64,000 nt of DNA from an uncultured Saccharospirillaceae bacterium (GCA_950054195.1 CATLPG010000006.1:34090-98089), one strand, 5' to 3'; shown: positions 19,216 to 29,166, counted from the first letter of the stretch. Program-made: numbers and translations. The notes: a model not told the origin generated them from the sequence alone.

Positions 19216-20389
19216 AATATCTAACATATTACTTATCAGAAACTTATTTTTCTATGCTTTTTTTTTGCTATTATTTGTATTTCCATTTGCATCTCCTCAT
19301 GCTTTAATTATGAGTTTACTTTTATCCTTCTTTACTAAGGATCTAAAGATTAAAATTCAACCGATAGATATACTGCTCATGCTATTCTTCTGTTCTTATC
19401 TAGTTAGTGGGTTTTATTCACAAAATCTAGTTGCTTGGTCTGCATCAATTGAGCTAAAAGCGTCTTTTTTAATTTTTCCTTTCGTTTTTCCCGCAGCACT
19501 TCGTGCTAAAAAAGTATCTATTGAAAAGATTACCCTAGCACTTACTATGGGTGCTATTATTTTATTTTTAATCTGCTCTGTTAGAGCGTTAGTTCTTTTT
19601 AATATTGATTCTTCTATCAAACATTTTTTTAGTTCAGCTTTTACCTATTATATACACCCAACTTACCTAGCTGTGATGTTAAATCTTCTGCTTTTTATGG
19701 TTGTTCGGTATATAGAAAACTCCAAGCTTAAAGCTATTTCATTTGGTATATTTATACTGTTTATATTACTTGCCTCTTCTAAAATTGGTTTAATTCTTTT
19801 AGTAATTAATATTGTGTTTCTTAGCTATCAGTTTTTCCTTACCAGAAAAAAAACACTTCTATTTTCTTTAATCATTTTATTTATTGGGTGTTCGTCCTTT
19901 CTATCTTATCAATTTGTGCCTATAATAAACAGTAAGTTTAACTATGCAGTTGAAGAAACCTTTAATAAAAATTATGAAGATAAAAGCATTAAATTATCAA
20001 GTACAGGGCAGCGTATTGTTGCATGGAAAGCTTCTAAAAATATCATAAAAAATAATTTTTGGATAGGTGTAGGTTCGGGAGATATTAAAGATGAGCTAAA
20101 TAAAGAATATAATAGGATGGCATACGAACATATGAAACCTAATTTAGACTCTCATCAACAGTTTCTTCAAACATTTGCTTCAACAGGGGTTTTTGGTTTT
20201 TTTATTTTGATAATGATATTTATTCTTCTTTTTATAAAATCACTTAAAAAGAAGAGTTTTTTGCTTCTTGTTTTTTCAGTTAACCTACTTTTATTTAGTT
20301 TAACAGAATCGATGCTCGAAACACAGGCAGGTGTTTTTACGTTTTTAGTTTTTTTATACGTTTTTGATTTAAAGAAAAATGAAGCTTAG
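19208..20389 (+). CDS. O-antigen ligase / polymerase-like membrane protein
   Basis: A 393-residue protein with about ten membrane helices and one large periplasmic loop. After the loop it has LDSHQQFLQTFASTG, the conserved Wzy_C/WaaL motif around a catalytic His. Family members either polymerise glycan units or ligate glycan to lipid A core or protein at the periplasmic face. Beside an ABC-dependent exporter, a ligase role is the simpler reading. It overlaps the upstream glycosyltransferase by eight bases and the downstream kinase by eleven. Confidence 0.8.
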   Translation: MSKISNILLIRNLFFYAFFLLLFVFPFASPHALIMSLLLSFFTKDLKIKIQPIDILLMLFFCSYLVSGFYSQNLVAWSASIELKASFLIFPFVFPAALRAKKVSIEKITLALTMGAIILFLICSVRALVLFNIDSSIKHFFSSAFTYYIHPTYLAVMLNLLLFMVVRYIENSKLKAISFGIFILFILLASSKIGLILLVINIVFLSYQFFLTRKKTLLFSLIILFIGCSSFLSYQFVPIINSKFNYAVEETFNKNYEDKSIKLSSTGQRIVAWKASKNIIKNNFWIGVGSGDIKDELNKEYNRMAYEHMKPNLDSHQQFLQTFASTGVFGFFILIMIFILLFIKSLKKKSFLLLVFSVNLLLFSLTESMLETQAGVFTFLVFLYVFDLKKNEA

Positions 20390-23300
20390 AGTTTTCATAT
20401 TAATACCACTGTTTGTAATTGCAGTAACAAGTATATTTTCACAAAAATATACGTTTAAAAGTTATTCCCTTGGTGAAGGTTTGCCACAAAGTCAAGTATA
20501 TGCGTTAGCCCAGGATAGTAATTATTTTATGTGGGTTGGTACACTTAACGGACTAAGTAAATTTGATGGAGAAAAGTTTACTAATTACTTTGTTGAAGAT
20601 GGGCTTTTTTCTAATAAAATCAACCATATTTTATGTGATAAAAATACCGTTTGGATAGCCACAGAAAATGGATTAAACTATATCAAAAACGATAAAGTTT
20701 TTAAAGTAAATAATAACAAGCTCACTAACAGCACCATTACTTTTTTATCAAGAAACGAAGATCAGCTATTGGTTGTTTTTGATGATTATAACATTCTTCA
20801 AATTGATACCTTAGGAAATGAGACATTTTATTATTCTATTGATAAAGCAGATTATAAAGAACGAATTATTAAAGGAGTAATTAATTACCATGATCAACTA
20901 ATTATTGCAACTAAAGATGGTGTATATAAGTTAGACAAAGCTAATAAACTAGTCTCGGTTGATTTATTTAAATCAACATTGAATATCAACAAAATGAAAC
21001 TTATTAATGGTGATTTATACCTATCTACACGATCATCAGGGTTATTTCAACTAGGTTTTTCAAATAAGGATGGGTTATATATTAAAAACAACCCTCAAAT
21101 TTATCCAACCATTAGAGGTTTTACTGTTGATAATAACCAAAATACTTGGTTAGTAGTAAAAATGGGAATTATAAAAATCTCAAAAAATGATACATCTATT
21201 TTCTTTGAGAAATCTGGCGTAAACTTTATACCAGAAGATATTTTCCAAGACATTGAAGGGAACATTTGGATTAATAGTGAAGGTAAAGGTATTGTTAAGC
21301 TGGTTAGCGAGCATATATCATACCTTAACAAAGGGCAAGGCTTAAACAGTGATCTTATACTATCATTTGCTGAAGATGATAAAGGGATGTGGTTTTTTTC
21401 TTATGGAGAGGGCATTACCAGATGGAAAAACAACTCATTTATTAAGTACGATAAACTAAACAGTAATATCATTAATAACACTATTTGGTGCAGTTTAAAA
21501 ACAACAGATGGTGCCATATGGTTTGGATCATCTCAAGGTGTATCTAAATACCAAAATAATCAGTTTAAAAATTACCCTCTTTCGAGTTTGCTTAACGGTG
21601 GAGAGGTTGTTGTACAATCCTTATTTGAAGATCAAAAAAACACCTTATGGATTGGTACCAAAAAGGGACTTTTTCGTTATAAAAATAATGTAATTGATAT
21701 AGCTAATAATAGTATTCGAAAAATACGAAGCATTAAATCTTTCGGAAAAAACACGCTCCTTTTAGGAACTAGTAAAGGGTGCTTGGTATATAACACAGTT
21801 ACCAATAATTTTATTCCACTTTCTGACGAATTAAATAGCACAACTATATTTAGTATAGGCGTTCTTGATGATATTATATACTTAGCTACCGAACAGGGGT
21901 TGTATCGGTTTGAAAAAGGGTTTTTAAGGAGGATCCAGATCGCTAAAACTTTAAAGGAAGATGAAACAATCAATTTTGTTTTTATTGATACTAGAAAAAC
22001 CATTTGGGTTGGTACTACAAGTGCAGGAATCTATAAAAAAGCATATAACGATTCATTATATACCCATTACACCGTTAATGAAGGGCTTATTGGTATGGAA
22101 ACTAACCTTAATGCCATTTTTGAAGACAAACGTGGTAAGGTATGGATAGGAACTAGCGAAGGTGTAAATATTTTTGATCCCTCTAAAGAGAAACAAATAA
22201 ACCAAATAACTCCAAAAATAAAACTTACTGGTGTTAACTTATTTTATGATAAAACAAATCTGTTAGATTCGAATCTATCTGCTTTTAGATACAATAAAAA
22301 CAATCTTACTTTTCATTACATTACTCCTTTTTTTAGCAATAATAACCAGGTAAGTTATTCTTACTTTCTCGAAGGTAACGATGAGTATTGGTCTCCACCA
22401 GATGAAACAGATTTTGTTAGATACTCTAACTTACCCCATGGAGAGTATACTTTTAAGGTTAAAAGCACAACCAATGGTATTAAGTGGAGCAATATTGCTT
22501 CATATTCATTTACTATAAACCCTCCCTTTTGGCTCACTTGGTGGTTTAGAATTGGATTTCTTGTTATACTTTTCCTGATTGTTTATTACTTTTTTAATAG
22601 ACAAAAAACCAGACAAAGAGAAAAAAGACAACGTGATTTACTCGAGTACCAAAACAAACTTATAAAACTCGAACAACAATCGCTTAATGCTAGTATGAAC
22701 AGGCATTTTATTTTTAATGCTTTAAACTCTATCCAATTTTATATAAATAAAGAGGATAAATTATCGGCAAATAAATACCTATCTAGCTTTGCTAAGCTAA
22801 TCAGAAAAAATCTTGATAGTTCCTCACAAGAGGACAGTCTTATTTCATTAAAAGAAGAATTAGAAAGGCTTGAGCTTTATTTATCGCTAGAAAAAATGCG
22901 TTTTAAAGACCAGTTTAACTATGCTATTAAAATTGGTAATAAAATAAATCTTGAGGATACAAGAGTACCTGCAATGTTTCTACAACCGTTTGTAGAAAAT
23001 AGTATATGGCATGGTATTTTACCCACCAAATCAGAAGGATTAATAGAAATTATTATTGAAAGGCTAAACGTTAATGGATTAAAATTTACTATTCAAGACA
23101 ATGGTATTGGTATAGATATTAGTAAAGCAAGTAAAAAGAATGAGCTTACTAGCCATAACTCAAAAGGAGTTTTAATTACCAACAGCCGTATTGTACTCTT
23201 AGAAAAAATAACTGGTAAAGAAATTACCATTACTGGACCGTATCAAATAAATGAAGACGATAGTGTTAATGGTACTCGCGTAGAAATTATATTCCAATAA
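20379..23300 (+). CDS. Propeller-sensor histidine kinase, LytS (HisKA-like PF06580) type
   Basis: A 973-residue membrane sensor: a signal peptide, periplasmic two-component-regulator propeller repeats (W-I-G-T/N-x-x-G-L pattern) up to about residue 600, a Y_Y_Y domain at about 650-720, a membrane helix near 723-743, a short coiled coil, and a LytS-type kinase core. The phospho-accepting His is His776 in MNRHFIFNALNS; the N-box is QPFVENSIWHG and the G-box DNGIGI. No LytTR-type response regulator gene is adjacent, so its partner is elsewhere. Its start overlaps the O-antigen ligase-like gene by 11 bases, which links the sensor to surface-glycan expression. Confidence 0.88.
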   Translation: MKLRVFILIPLFVIAVTSIFSQKYTFKSYSLGEGLPQSQVYALAQDSNYFMWVGTLNGLSKFDGEKFTNYFVEDGLFSNKINHILCDKNTVWIATENGLNYIKNDKVFKVNNNKLTNSTITFLSRNEDQLLVVFDDYNILQIDTLGNETFYYSIDKADYKERIIKGVINYHDQLIIATKDGVYKLDKANKLVSVDLFKSTLNINKMKLINGDLYLSTRSSGLFQLGFSNKDGLYIKNNPQIYPTIRGFTVDNNQNTWLVVKMGIIKISKNDTSIFFEKSGVNFIPEDIFQDIEGNIWINSEGKGIVKLVSEHISYLNKGQGLNSDLILSFAEDDKGMWFFSYGEGITRWKNNSFIKYDKLNSNIINNTIWCSLKTTDGAIWFGSSQGVSKYQNNQFKNYPLSSLLNGGEVVVQSLFEDQKNTLWIGTKKGLFRYKNNVIDIANNSIRKIRSIKSFGKNTLLLGTSKGCLVYNTVTNNFIPLSDELNSTTIFSIGVLDDIIYLATEQGLYRFEKGFLRRIQIAKTLKEDETINFVFIDTRKTIWVGTTSAGIYKKAYNDSLYTHYTVNEGLIGMETNLNAIFEDKRGKVWIGTSEGVNIFDPSKEKQINQITPKIKLTGVNLFYDKTNLLDSNLSAFRYNKNNLTFHYITPFFSNNNQVSYSYFLEGNDEYWSPPDETDFVRYSNLPHGEYTFKVKSTTNGIKWSNIASYSFTINPPFWLTWWFRIGFLVILFLIVYYFFNRQKTRQREKRQRDLLEYQNKLIKLEQQSLNASMNRHFIFNALNSIQFYINKEDKLSANKYLSSFAKLIRKNLDSSSQEDSLISLKEELERLELYLSLEKMRFKDQFNYAIKIGNKINLEDTRVPAMFLQPFVENSIWHGILPTKSEGLIEIIIERLNVNGLKFTIQDNGIGIDISKASKKNELTSHNSKGVLITNSRIVLLEKITGKEITITGPYQINEDDSVNGTRVEIIFQ

Positions 23301-23330
23301 AAAACGCCTCAATGCTATTGAGGCGTTTTA
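23301..23330. terminator. Bidirectional terminator between kinase and atpG
   Basis: A 13-bp perfect stem (23301-23313 with 23317-23329) has a three-base loop and is flanked by T-runs on both strands. It starts right after the kinase stop codon and lies 22 bases from the atpG stop on the other strand, so it can end both convergent transcripts. Confidence 0.9.
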
Positions 23331-23351
23331 ATTTATACAATAAGATTTTTT

Positions 23352-24230
23352 TTATGCTTCAAGTGCAGCTGCACCACCAACAATTTCTAATATTTCATTA
23401 GTAATTGCCGCTTGTCTTGCTTTGTTATATGTTAGCTTAAGATCAAATAATAAATCGTTTGCATTATCTGTTGCTTTATGCATAGCTGTCATACGTGCAC
23501 CATGTTCAGCAGCATAAGAATCTAACACTGCTTTGTACAATTGTATTTTAAGCGATTTAGGTATAATATCTTCTATTATTTCCTTTTTAGAAGGCTCGAA
23601 AATATACTCAACGCTACTAGTGTTCTCAGCTGTTTGTTCTGGTGGTAGAATAGGTAAAAACTGCTCTGCTTGAACAATTTGTGTAGCTGCATTTTTAAAT
23701 TGATTATAAACAATAACTACTTTATCATATACACCATTAGCAAACCATTTCATTGCCATTTCAGCAACTTCCGATACATTTGAAAAATTCAAATCATCAA
23801 ATATCTTCTCAAGATCATTTGGTATTGCACTATTATTATCCGGAACAAATGTTTTGTTGCTAAACTCTTGCAATTTTTTACCAATTGATAATAAATCAAC
23901 ATTTGCTTGGCTGTATTCTTCTTTTAAGGTTTTTACGCGCTTAATAATGTTATTATTAAAACCACCACACAAACCTTTATTAGAGGAAACTCCAATAAGT
24001 AGTACGTTTTTAACTTCTCTTTCTTGAGAATAAACTCCTTCAGAACTATCTAGGCTAGAGCTTAAATTACCTAATAACTCCTGTAGCTTTTCAGCATAAG
24101 GTCTCATTTGAGTAATTGCATCTTGCGCTCTCTTTAATTTCGCTGCAGATACCATTTTCATTGCTGAAGTGATCTGAACAGTGGAATTAATAGAGGTAAT
24201 TCTGTTTTTTATTTCTTTTAAGTTAGCCAT
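23352..24230 (-). CDS. atpG: ATP synthase F1 subunit gamma
   Basis: This 292-residue protein is the central rotor shaft of F1. The N-terminal helix with KEIKNRITSINSTVQITSAM and the C-terminal helix with GARMTAMHKATDNANDL are the conserved coiled-coil halves. Length is normal for the family. It is the last gene of the minus-strand ATP synthase operon, 24 bases after atpA. No beta or epsilon gene follows. Confidence 0.97.
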   Translation of the reverse strand: MANLKEIKNRITSINSTVQITSAMKMVSAAKLKRAQDAITQMRPYAEKLQELLGNLSSSLDSSEGVYSQEREVKNVLLIGVSSNKGLCGGFNNNIIKRVKTLKEEYSQANVDLLSIGKKLQEFSNKTFVPDNNSAIPNDLEKIFDDLNFSNVSEVAEMAMKWFANGVYDKVVIVYNQFKNAATQIVQAEQFLPILPPEQTAENTSSVEYIFEPSKKEIIEDIIPKSLKIQLYKAVLDSYAAEHGARMTAMHKATDNANDLLFDLKLTYNKARQAAITNEILEIVGGAAALEA

Positions 24231-24254
24231 AGGCCAATTCTTAATTAACTTATA

Positions 24255-25829
24255 TTAATACTTAGATACTAGTTCCTTACAAGCAGCTCTTAACGTGTCA
24301 GTTACTTCATCAGTTAATTTACCTGCTTTTAACGTATCTAAAACATCTCTATGCTTTCTATTTAAATATGCAATATACTCTTCTTCGAAAGCTTTTACTT
24401 TATTTAAAGGAACTTGACCAATTAATCCTTTTGTTCCAACATAAAGAACTGCAATTTGCTCTTCAACTGGAAGTGGAGATCCTTCGTTTTGCTTTAAAAG
24501 CTCCACGTTTCTAGCTCCTTTATCAAGTACTGATTTAGTTGCTGCATCAAGATCTGATCCAAACTTAGAGAATGCTTCTAGCTCTCTATATTGTGCTTGG
24601 TCTAATTTTAATGTACCTGCTACTTTCTTCATTGACTTAATTTGAGCAGAACCTCCCACACGTGATACCGAAATACCTACGTTAATTGCTGGACGAACAC
24701 CTGAGTTAAATAAATCAGACTCTAAGAAAATTTGACCATCAGTAATCGAAATTACGTTTGTAGGAATATAAGCTGATACATCACCTGCTTGTGTTTCGAT
24801 AATTGGAAGAGCAGTAATAGAACCTCCTCCTTTTACCTTACCTTTTAATGAAGGTGGTAAATCATTCATATCTGCAGCGATATCGTCAATAGCGATTAAT
24901 TTCGCTGATCTTTCTAATAATCTTGAGTGCAAGTAGAATACATCTCCTGGGTAAGCCTCACGTCCTGGAGGTCTTTTTAATAAAAGTGATACCTCACGGT
25001 AAGCTACCGCTTGCTTTGATAAATCATCATAAACAATTAATGCTGGTCTACCAGTATCTCTAAAATATTCTGCTACCGCAGCTCCTGTAAATGGAGCATA
25101 AAACTGCATTGGTGCAGGGTCAGAAGCATTTGCCGCTACAACAGTTGTATAAGCCATTGCCCCAGCGTCTTCTAATTTTTTAACAATTCCAGCTACAGTA
25201 GATCCTTTTTGACCAATTGCTACATAAACACAGTAAACAGGCTCTCCAGCATCATAAAACTCCTTTTGATTGATAATAGTATCAATTGCTACAGTTGTTT
25301 TACCTGTTTGACGGTCACCAATAATAAGCTCCCTTTGTCCTCTACCAATTGGAATCATCGCATCAATTGCTTTGATACCAGTTTGTAATGGCTCATTAAC
25401 TGGCTGACGGTAAATTACACCTGGTGCTTTACGCTCGATAGGCATTTCAAAAAGCTCTCCTTCGATTGCTCCTTTACCATCAATTGGCTGACCTAATGTA
25501 TTTACAACTCTACCTACAATTCCTTCACCAGCTTGGATAGAAGCAATTTTACCTGTTCTTTTTACAGTATCACCTTCTTTAATATCGTTAGAACGTCCTA
25601 AAATTACCGCCCCAACATTATCTTCTTCAAGGTTTAGTACAATTGCCTGTAAACCGTTATCAAATTCGATAAGCTCACCCGATTGTACAGTTGATAAGCC
25701 GTAGATACGTGCAATACCATCTCCCACTTGAAGAACTGTTCCTACTTCTTCTAATTGTGCTTCCGTTTTAAATCCTGAAAGCTGTTCTTTTAAAATTGCA
25801 GATACTTCTGCTGGTTTTACTTCTGCCAT
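24255..25829 (-). CDS. atpA: ATP synthase F1 subunit alpha
   Basis: A 524-residue non-catalytic nucleotide-binding subunit. The P-loop GDRQTGKT is at 171-178 and the arginine-finger region lies in the conserved C-terminal half around [11 protein letters not shown]. Three domains (beta-barrel, nucleotide-binding, helical) are complete. Order in the operon is delta, alpha, gamma, as usual. Confidence 0.98.
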   Translation of the reverse strand: MAEVKPAEVSAILKEQLSGFKTEAQLEEVGTVLQVGDGIARIYGLSTVQSGELIEFDNGLQAIVLNLEEDNVGAVILGRSNDIKEGDTVKRTGKIASIQAGEGIVGRVVNTLGQPIDGKGAIEGELFEMPIERKAPGVIYRQPVNEPLQTGIKAIDAMIPIGRGQRELIIGDRQTGKTTVAIDTIINQKEFYDAGEPVYCVYVAIGQKGSTVAGIVKKLEDAGAMAYTTVVAANASDPAPMQFYAPFTGAAVAEYFRDTGRPALIVYDDLSKQAVAYREVSLLLKRPPGREAYPGDVFYLHSRLLERSAKLIAIDDIAADMNDLPPSLKGKVKGGGSITALPIIETQAGDVSAYIPTNVISITDGQIFLESDLFNSGVRPAINVGISVSRVGGSAQIKSMKKVAGTLKLDQAQYRELEAFSKFGSDLDAATKSVLDKGARNVELLKQNEGSPLPVEEQIAVLYVGTKGLIGQVPLNKVKAFEEEYIAYLNRKHRDVLDTLKAGKLTDEVTDTLRAACKELVSKY

Positions 25830-25850
25830 TTGTGTTTATTTAATGATCAG

Positions 25851-26384
25851 TTAGTTTAATATAATTTCTTTTCTTAAGTCTGTAAACTTCTTTGCTATGC
25901 TTGCATCAATTTGCTTATCGCCCATACGAACAATAAAACCTCCAATTAATGATGGATCCGTTTTTTCTATTAAATTAATTTCACCATCGTGTTTTACTAA
26001 AGACAACACTTTATTTTTTTGAGCCTCATCTAATTTAATTGCTGAAGTTACCTCAACAGTTAAAATGTTTTTATGATTTTCGTAGGCTTTAATAAACTGC
26101 TCTGCTATTGTTGGTAAAAGTGCCTCTCTATTTTTACTAACTAATAAATTAATGTAGTTAATAGATAGTTCATCGAAAGAAGAACCAAATACTGCTGTTA
26201 GTGCTTGTTTTTTTTGATCCTCTTTAACGACAGGACTATTTAGCAAATTAACTAGCTCTCTACTCCCTTTGCAAGTCTCCTTTAATGTAATAATATCTTG
26301 ATATACTTTTTCTAATTGATTTTTCTCAATGGATAAATCAAGCAGTGCTTTTGCATATCGTGTTGAAGCTTTAATATTCTTCAT
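25851..26384 (-). CDS. atpH: ATP synthase F1 subunit delta (OSCP)
   Basis: This 177-residue protein joins the peripheral stalk to the top of F1. The N-terminal helical region begins ASTRYAKALLDLS, the family hallmark, and the C-terminal half ends with DPSLIGGFIVRMGDKQIDAS, the conserved delta signature. It lies between atpF and atpA with short spacers. Confidence 0.96.
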   Translation of the reverse strand: MKNIKASTRYAKALLDLSIEKNQLEKVYQDIITLKETCKGSRELVNLLNSPVVKEDQKKQALTAVFGSSFDELSINYINLLVSKNREALLPTIAEQFIKAYENHKNILTVEVTSAIKLDEAQKNKVLSLVKHDGEINLIEKTDPSLIGGFIVRMGDKQIDASIAKKFTDLRKEIILN

Positions 26385-26402
26385 AATTGCTTGTTGAATG
26401 AT

Positions 26403-26903
26403 TTAGTTTAGGCTTACTTCCTCAACCAATCCGTTAACCAACTCTTTTTGTTTATCATCAGTAGAAAGTTTTTGCTTTACAACTTTCTCTGCAATATCAA
26501 TTGATAATGAAGCTACTTGGTTTTTAAGTTCGTTTAAAGCCGCTTTTTTCTCATTTTTGATAACTTCTTTTGCCGCTGCTACCATCTTATCAGCCTCAAC
26601 TTTTGCTTGACCTTTAGCTTCATCAATAATTTGAGCTTTAATCTCTCTTGCTTCTTTAAGCATAGCATCTCTTTCTTCTCTTGCCTCAATCAATAGTTTT
26701 TCATTGCTCGACTTAAGGTTTTCCATTTCCTTTTTAGCCTCCTCAGCACTATTAAGTGCATTAGCAATATTTTCTTCTCTATCATTAACCGCTTTTAAAA
26801 TTGGTTTCCAAGCGAATTTTCTTAATAAAAAGATTAATGCTACAAAAATGATTGTTTGCCATAAAAACAATCCAATTGAAAAATCATTTAATAACTTCTC
26901 CAT
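26403..26903 (-). CDS. atpF: ATP synthase Fo subunit b
   Basis: A 166-residue peripheral stalk subunit with one N-terminal membrane helix (about residues 10-28) followed by a long charged coiled coil rich in Ala, Glu and Lys. There is a single b-type gene, so the stalk is a b homodimer. It sits between atpE and atpH. Confidence 0.95.
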   Translation of the reverse strand: MEKLLNDFSIGLFLWQTIIFVALIFLLRKFAWKPILKAVNDREENIANALNSAEEAKKEMENLKSSNEKLLIEAREERDAMLKEAREIKAQIIDEAKGQAKVEADKMVAAAKEVIKNEKKAALNELKNQVASLSIDIAEKVVKQKLSTDDKQKELVNGLVEEVSLN

Positions 26904-26984
26904 AATTTATAATTTTTTAAACCCTTTTTATGAACTAGCTGCAACCAACCGTTGCAGCTATATTCATGTTTTTGATTTGTTTGA

Positions 26985-27191
26985 TTAAGCAGCAAATAAT
27001 GCAGCGAAACCTAAACCTTCAATTAGTGCCGCAGCAATAATCATAGCCGTTTGGATTTTTCCAGAAGCTTCTGGTTGTCTAGCCATTGCGTCCATAGCTG
27101 AACCACCGATTTTACCGATACCTAAACCAGCTCCTAAAACGATTAATCCTGCTCCTACGATGTTTGGAATGTATTGTACCATTTCTTCCAT
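26985..27191 (-). CDS. atpE: ATP synthase Fo subunit c
   Basis: A 68-residue hairpin of two membrane helices with the polar loop ARQPEASG. The ion-binding carboxylate is Glu58 in AALIEGLGF. The sodium-type ligand pattern (Gln in helix 1 and Glu-Ser/Thr in helix 2) is absent, so proton coupling is predicted. The glycine-rich first helix is typical of c-ring packing. Confidence 0.96.
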   Translation of the reverse strand: MEEMVQYIPNIVGAGLIVLGAGLGIGKIGGSAMDAMARQPEASGKIQTAMIIAAALIEGLGFAALFAA

Positions 27192-27223
27192 CTTGTTTTT
27201 GTTTTTTGGGTTAATAATTCATT

Positions 27224-28288
27224 TTAATGATGCTCCTCTACAGCAGCTCCAAAATACAACGCTGCTAGCATTGTAAAAATATAAGCTTGTAGTGCAGCAA
27301 CTAATAATTCTAATATCGATAAAACTAAGGTTAATGATGAAAATGCTCCAGCAGCAAACCAGTTTTGGAATAAAAAGATTAATCCAATTAAACTCATTAC
27401 TACTACGTGACCTGCTGTCATGTTTGCATAAAGTCGAATCATTAATGAAAATGGTTTTACAAACATTCCTAATAATTCAATTGGAGCTAACATAATTCTC
27501 ATCGGCATAGGAACACCAGGCATCCAAAATATGTGCGACCAATAATTTTTATTTGCAGTAAACGTTGTGATTAAAAATACAACTAATGCTAAAGAAAAAG
27601 TAACTGCTATGTTATTAGTTACACCAATACCTAACGGAGTCATTCCCGCTAAGTTTAAAAACCACACAAAAAAGAATACGGTTAATAGAAAACTCATGTA
27701 TCTTTTATACTTATGCTCTCCAATGTTTGGACGTGCAATTTCGTCTCTAATGTAAACAACAATTGGCTCTAAAAATTTAGCAGAACCTGATGGATTTTGT
27801 GATTTGCGGTATTTTTTTGCCATTGCACCAAACAACAATACTAAAAACAAAGACATTACTAGAACTACAAAAACATTTTTAGTGATTGAAAAATCAAAAA
27901 ATAAATCTTCTTCTCCAGAAAAAAGATTAGTCATTTTAGCTTTTGTTTTACCCTCAGTAGAAACTAAGTTCCCATGATGATCTACAGTATATCCAGCATG
28001 TGAATGCCCATGCATAACTTTACTTGAAGAGAAAATCTTTAATTCACCATCCCAAATAATTACTGGTAATGAAAAACCTACACCGTGAGTAATCTCGAAG
28101 TTATAAGAGTCCTTTAAATGGTGCTCCTTTACTTGATCGATGTATGATTTTTTTTCTTCTTGTGTTTTCTCACTCCATGATTTTTCTTCCCCATGATGCT
28201 CCTCAGAATGAGCGTTTGTGGGTTCACTTGCAAAAGATAAATTTGCTACAATTAGAAGAACAAATAGAGACAATTTTTTTAATACCAT
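27224..28288 (-). CDS. atpB: ATP synthase Fo subunit a, with N-terminal extension
   Basis: A 354-residue protein. The C-terminal ~220 residues are the usual membrane stator, with the essential arginine Arg285 in PFSLMIRLYANMTAGH. Before this comes a signal-peptide-like segment (residues 1-20) and about 110 residues rich in His, Glu and Lys that should lie in the periplasm. Such an extension is common in Bacteroidota atpB. A 65-base gap with a good -7 box precedes the gene and suggests its own promoter. Confidence 0.95.
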   Translation of the reverse strand: MVLKKLSLFVLLIVANLSFASEPTNAHSEEHHGEEKSWSEKTQEEKKSYIDQVKEHHLKDSYNFEITHGVGFSLPVIIWDGELKIFSSSKVMHGHSHAGYTVDHHGNLVSTEGKTKAKMTNLFSGEEDLFFDFSITKNVFVVLVMSLFLVLLFGAMAKKYRKSQNPSGSAKFLEPIVVYIRDEIARPNIGEHKYKRYMSFLLTVFFFVWFLNLAGMTPLGIGVTNNIAVTFSLALVVFLITTFTANKNYWSHIFWMPGVPMPMRIMLAPIELLGMFVKPFSLMIRLYANMTAGHVVVMSLIGLIFLFQNWFAAGAFSSLTLVLSILELLVAALQAYIFTMLAALYFGAAVEEHH

Positions 28289-28315
28289 GCCAATCGGTTA
28301 TTGTAAAATATGGTG

Positions 28316-28323
28316 CAAAAATA
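28316..28323 (-). promoter_or_regulatory. Predicted -7 box of an atpB promoter
   Basis: Read on the minus strand this is TATTTTTG, a full match to the Bacteroidota consensus TAnnTTTG, about 27 bases before the atpB ATG. The -33 TTG element is not clearly present, so confidence is moderate. Confidence 0.5.
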
Positions 28324-28353
28324 GGGATTTAATATTAAATAGTACACCTTTCC

Positions 28354-28737
28354 TTAACGCAATTTATTTATTAAGTGTTTTGCTGTAAAAATGAGACAAA
28401 TAGCATAAGGAATAAATAGCATAAAAAACTCTTTTTTTGTTATAATGCCATCCTCCTTAATATCAGGCATAAACAAGGCTAATAAAAGGATAAACTTGAC
28501 TGTCATTATGGACATAAAATAATACCCTAACCAATTTTTTAATTTTTTAGTGAAAATAAAATATCCAGCTAAACTTAAAATATAAACGCCATAATTTACC
28601 ACATAAGATAAACTTAATAAAACATAAATTGAAGGCTTGCTAAACCCATTAAGTATAGTTAAGTGAATAAAAAATGCTATTACAATTGTAGTTAATGTAA
28701 TAGCTAGGAATAGTACATCTTTTTTTTGTAAAACCAC
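28354..28737 (-). CDS. Small four-helix membrane protein of the ATP synthase operon
   Basis: A 127-residue protein with four predicted membrane helices and no catalytic motif. It occupies the place where AtpI is found in other operons, just before atpB, and starts immediately after the AtpZ stop codon. It resembles a Bacteroidota-specific family that I believe is called DUF6168. A role in Fo assembly is inferred only from position. Confidence 0.65.
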   Translation of the reverse strand: MVLQKKDVLFLAITLTTIVIAFFIHLTILNGFSKPSIYVLLSLSYVVNYGVYILSLAGYFIFTKKLKNWLGYYFMSIMTVKFILLLALFMPDIKEDGIITKKEFFMLFIPYAICLIFTAKHLINKLR

Positions 28738-28962
28738 CTACTTTTTATTTAGGTTTTTTAGCATTCTTAATAACACAAACATGGAGATAATGAAAGCAAT
28801 AAAAACCAATGAAATAGTAAAATAAGGTTTAGGTGTTTCATAACTTACATCAAGTTTTTTTCCAAAAAAGGCTCCTAAATAAATAAGTATCCCCATTTGA
28901 ATAGCAAAACCCGAAAAAACTAAATAGTTTTTTGTTGAGTTATTTATATCATTTTTCTTCAT
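28738..28962 (-). CDS. AtpZ/AtpI-family protein
   Basis: This 74-residue protein has two membrane helices joined by a short loop, with GFAIQMGILIYLGAFFGKKLD in the first helix, the pattern of AtpZ/AtpI small proteins. In other bacteria these assist c-ring assembly or magnesium/calcium supply for Fo. It overlaps the preceding small gene by 14 bases and abuts the next. Confidence 0.75.
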   Translation of the reverse strand: MKKNDINNSTKNYLVFSGFAIQMGILIYLGAFFGKKLDVSYETPKPYFTISLVFIAFIISMFVLLRMLKNLNKK

Positions 28963-29164
28963 CGGCTGGTGTATTATTAACAGATATATAAATCATTAAA
29001 CCGATTAATCCAAAACATATCTTAAAAACGGGGAATGTAGCTTTAAAATAGTCATCACAAATATGACCGGCAGCAATTGCTATTAAAACAAATAATACTG
29101 CTTTAAGTTTTTTTCCTAAACCTTTAAAAAGTTTACTCGAAAATTCTCTGATAGGATTCCTCAC
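28949..29164 (-). CDS. Hypothetical small membrane protein
   Basis: A 71-residue protein with a basic N-terminus and two hydrophobic helices around residues 20-35 and 46-62. I do not recognise a family. It is two bases after the bactofilin gene and overlaps the AtpZ-like gene by 14 bases, so it is clearly part of the ATP synthase operon leader genes. Confidence 0.65.
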   Translation of the reverse strand: MRNPIREFSSKLFKGLGKKLKAVLFVLIAIAAGHICDDYFKATFPVFKICFGLIGLMIYISVNNTPADEEK

Positions 29165-29166
29165 CT

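Noticed and set aside
26985..27191. Possible sodium-coupled ATP synthase c subunit
   Set aside because: The first helix lacks the Gln and the second lacks the Glu-Ser/Thr pair of sodium-binding c subunits; proton coupling is the better reading.
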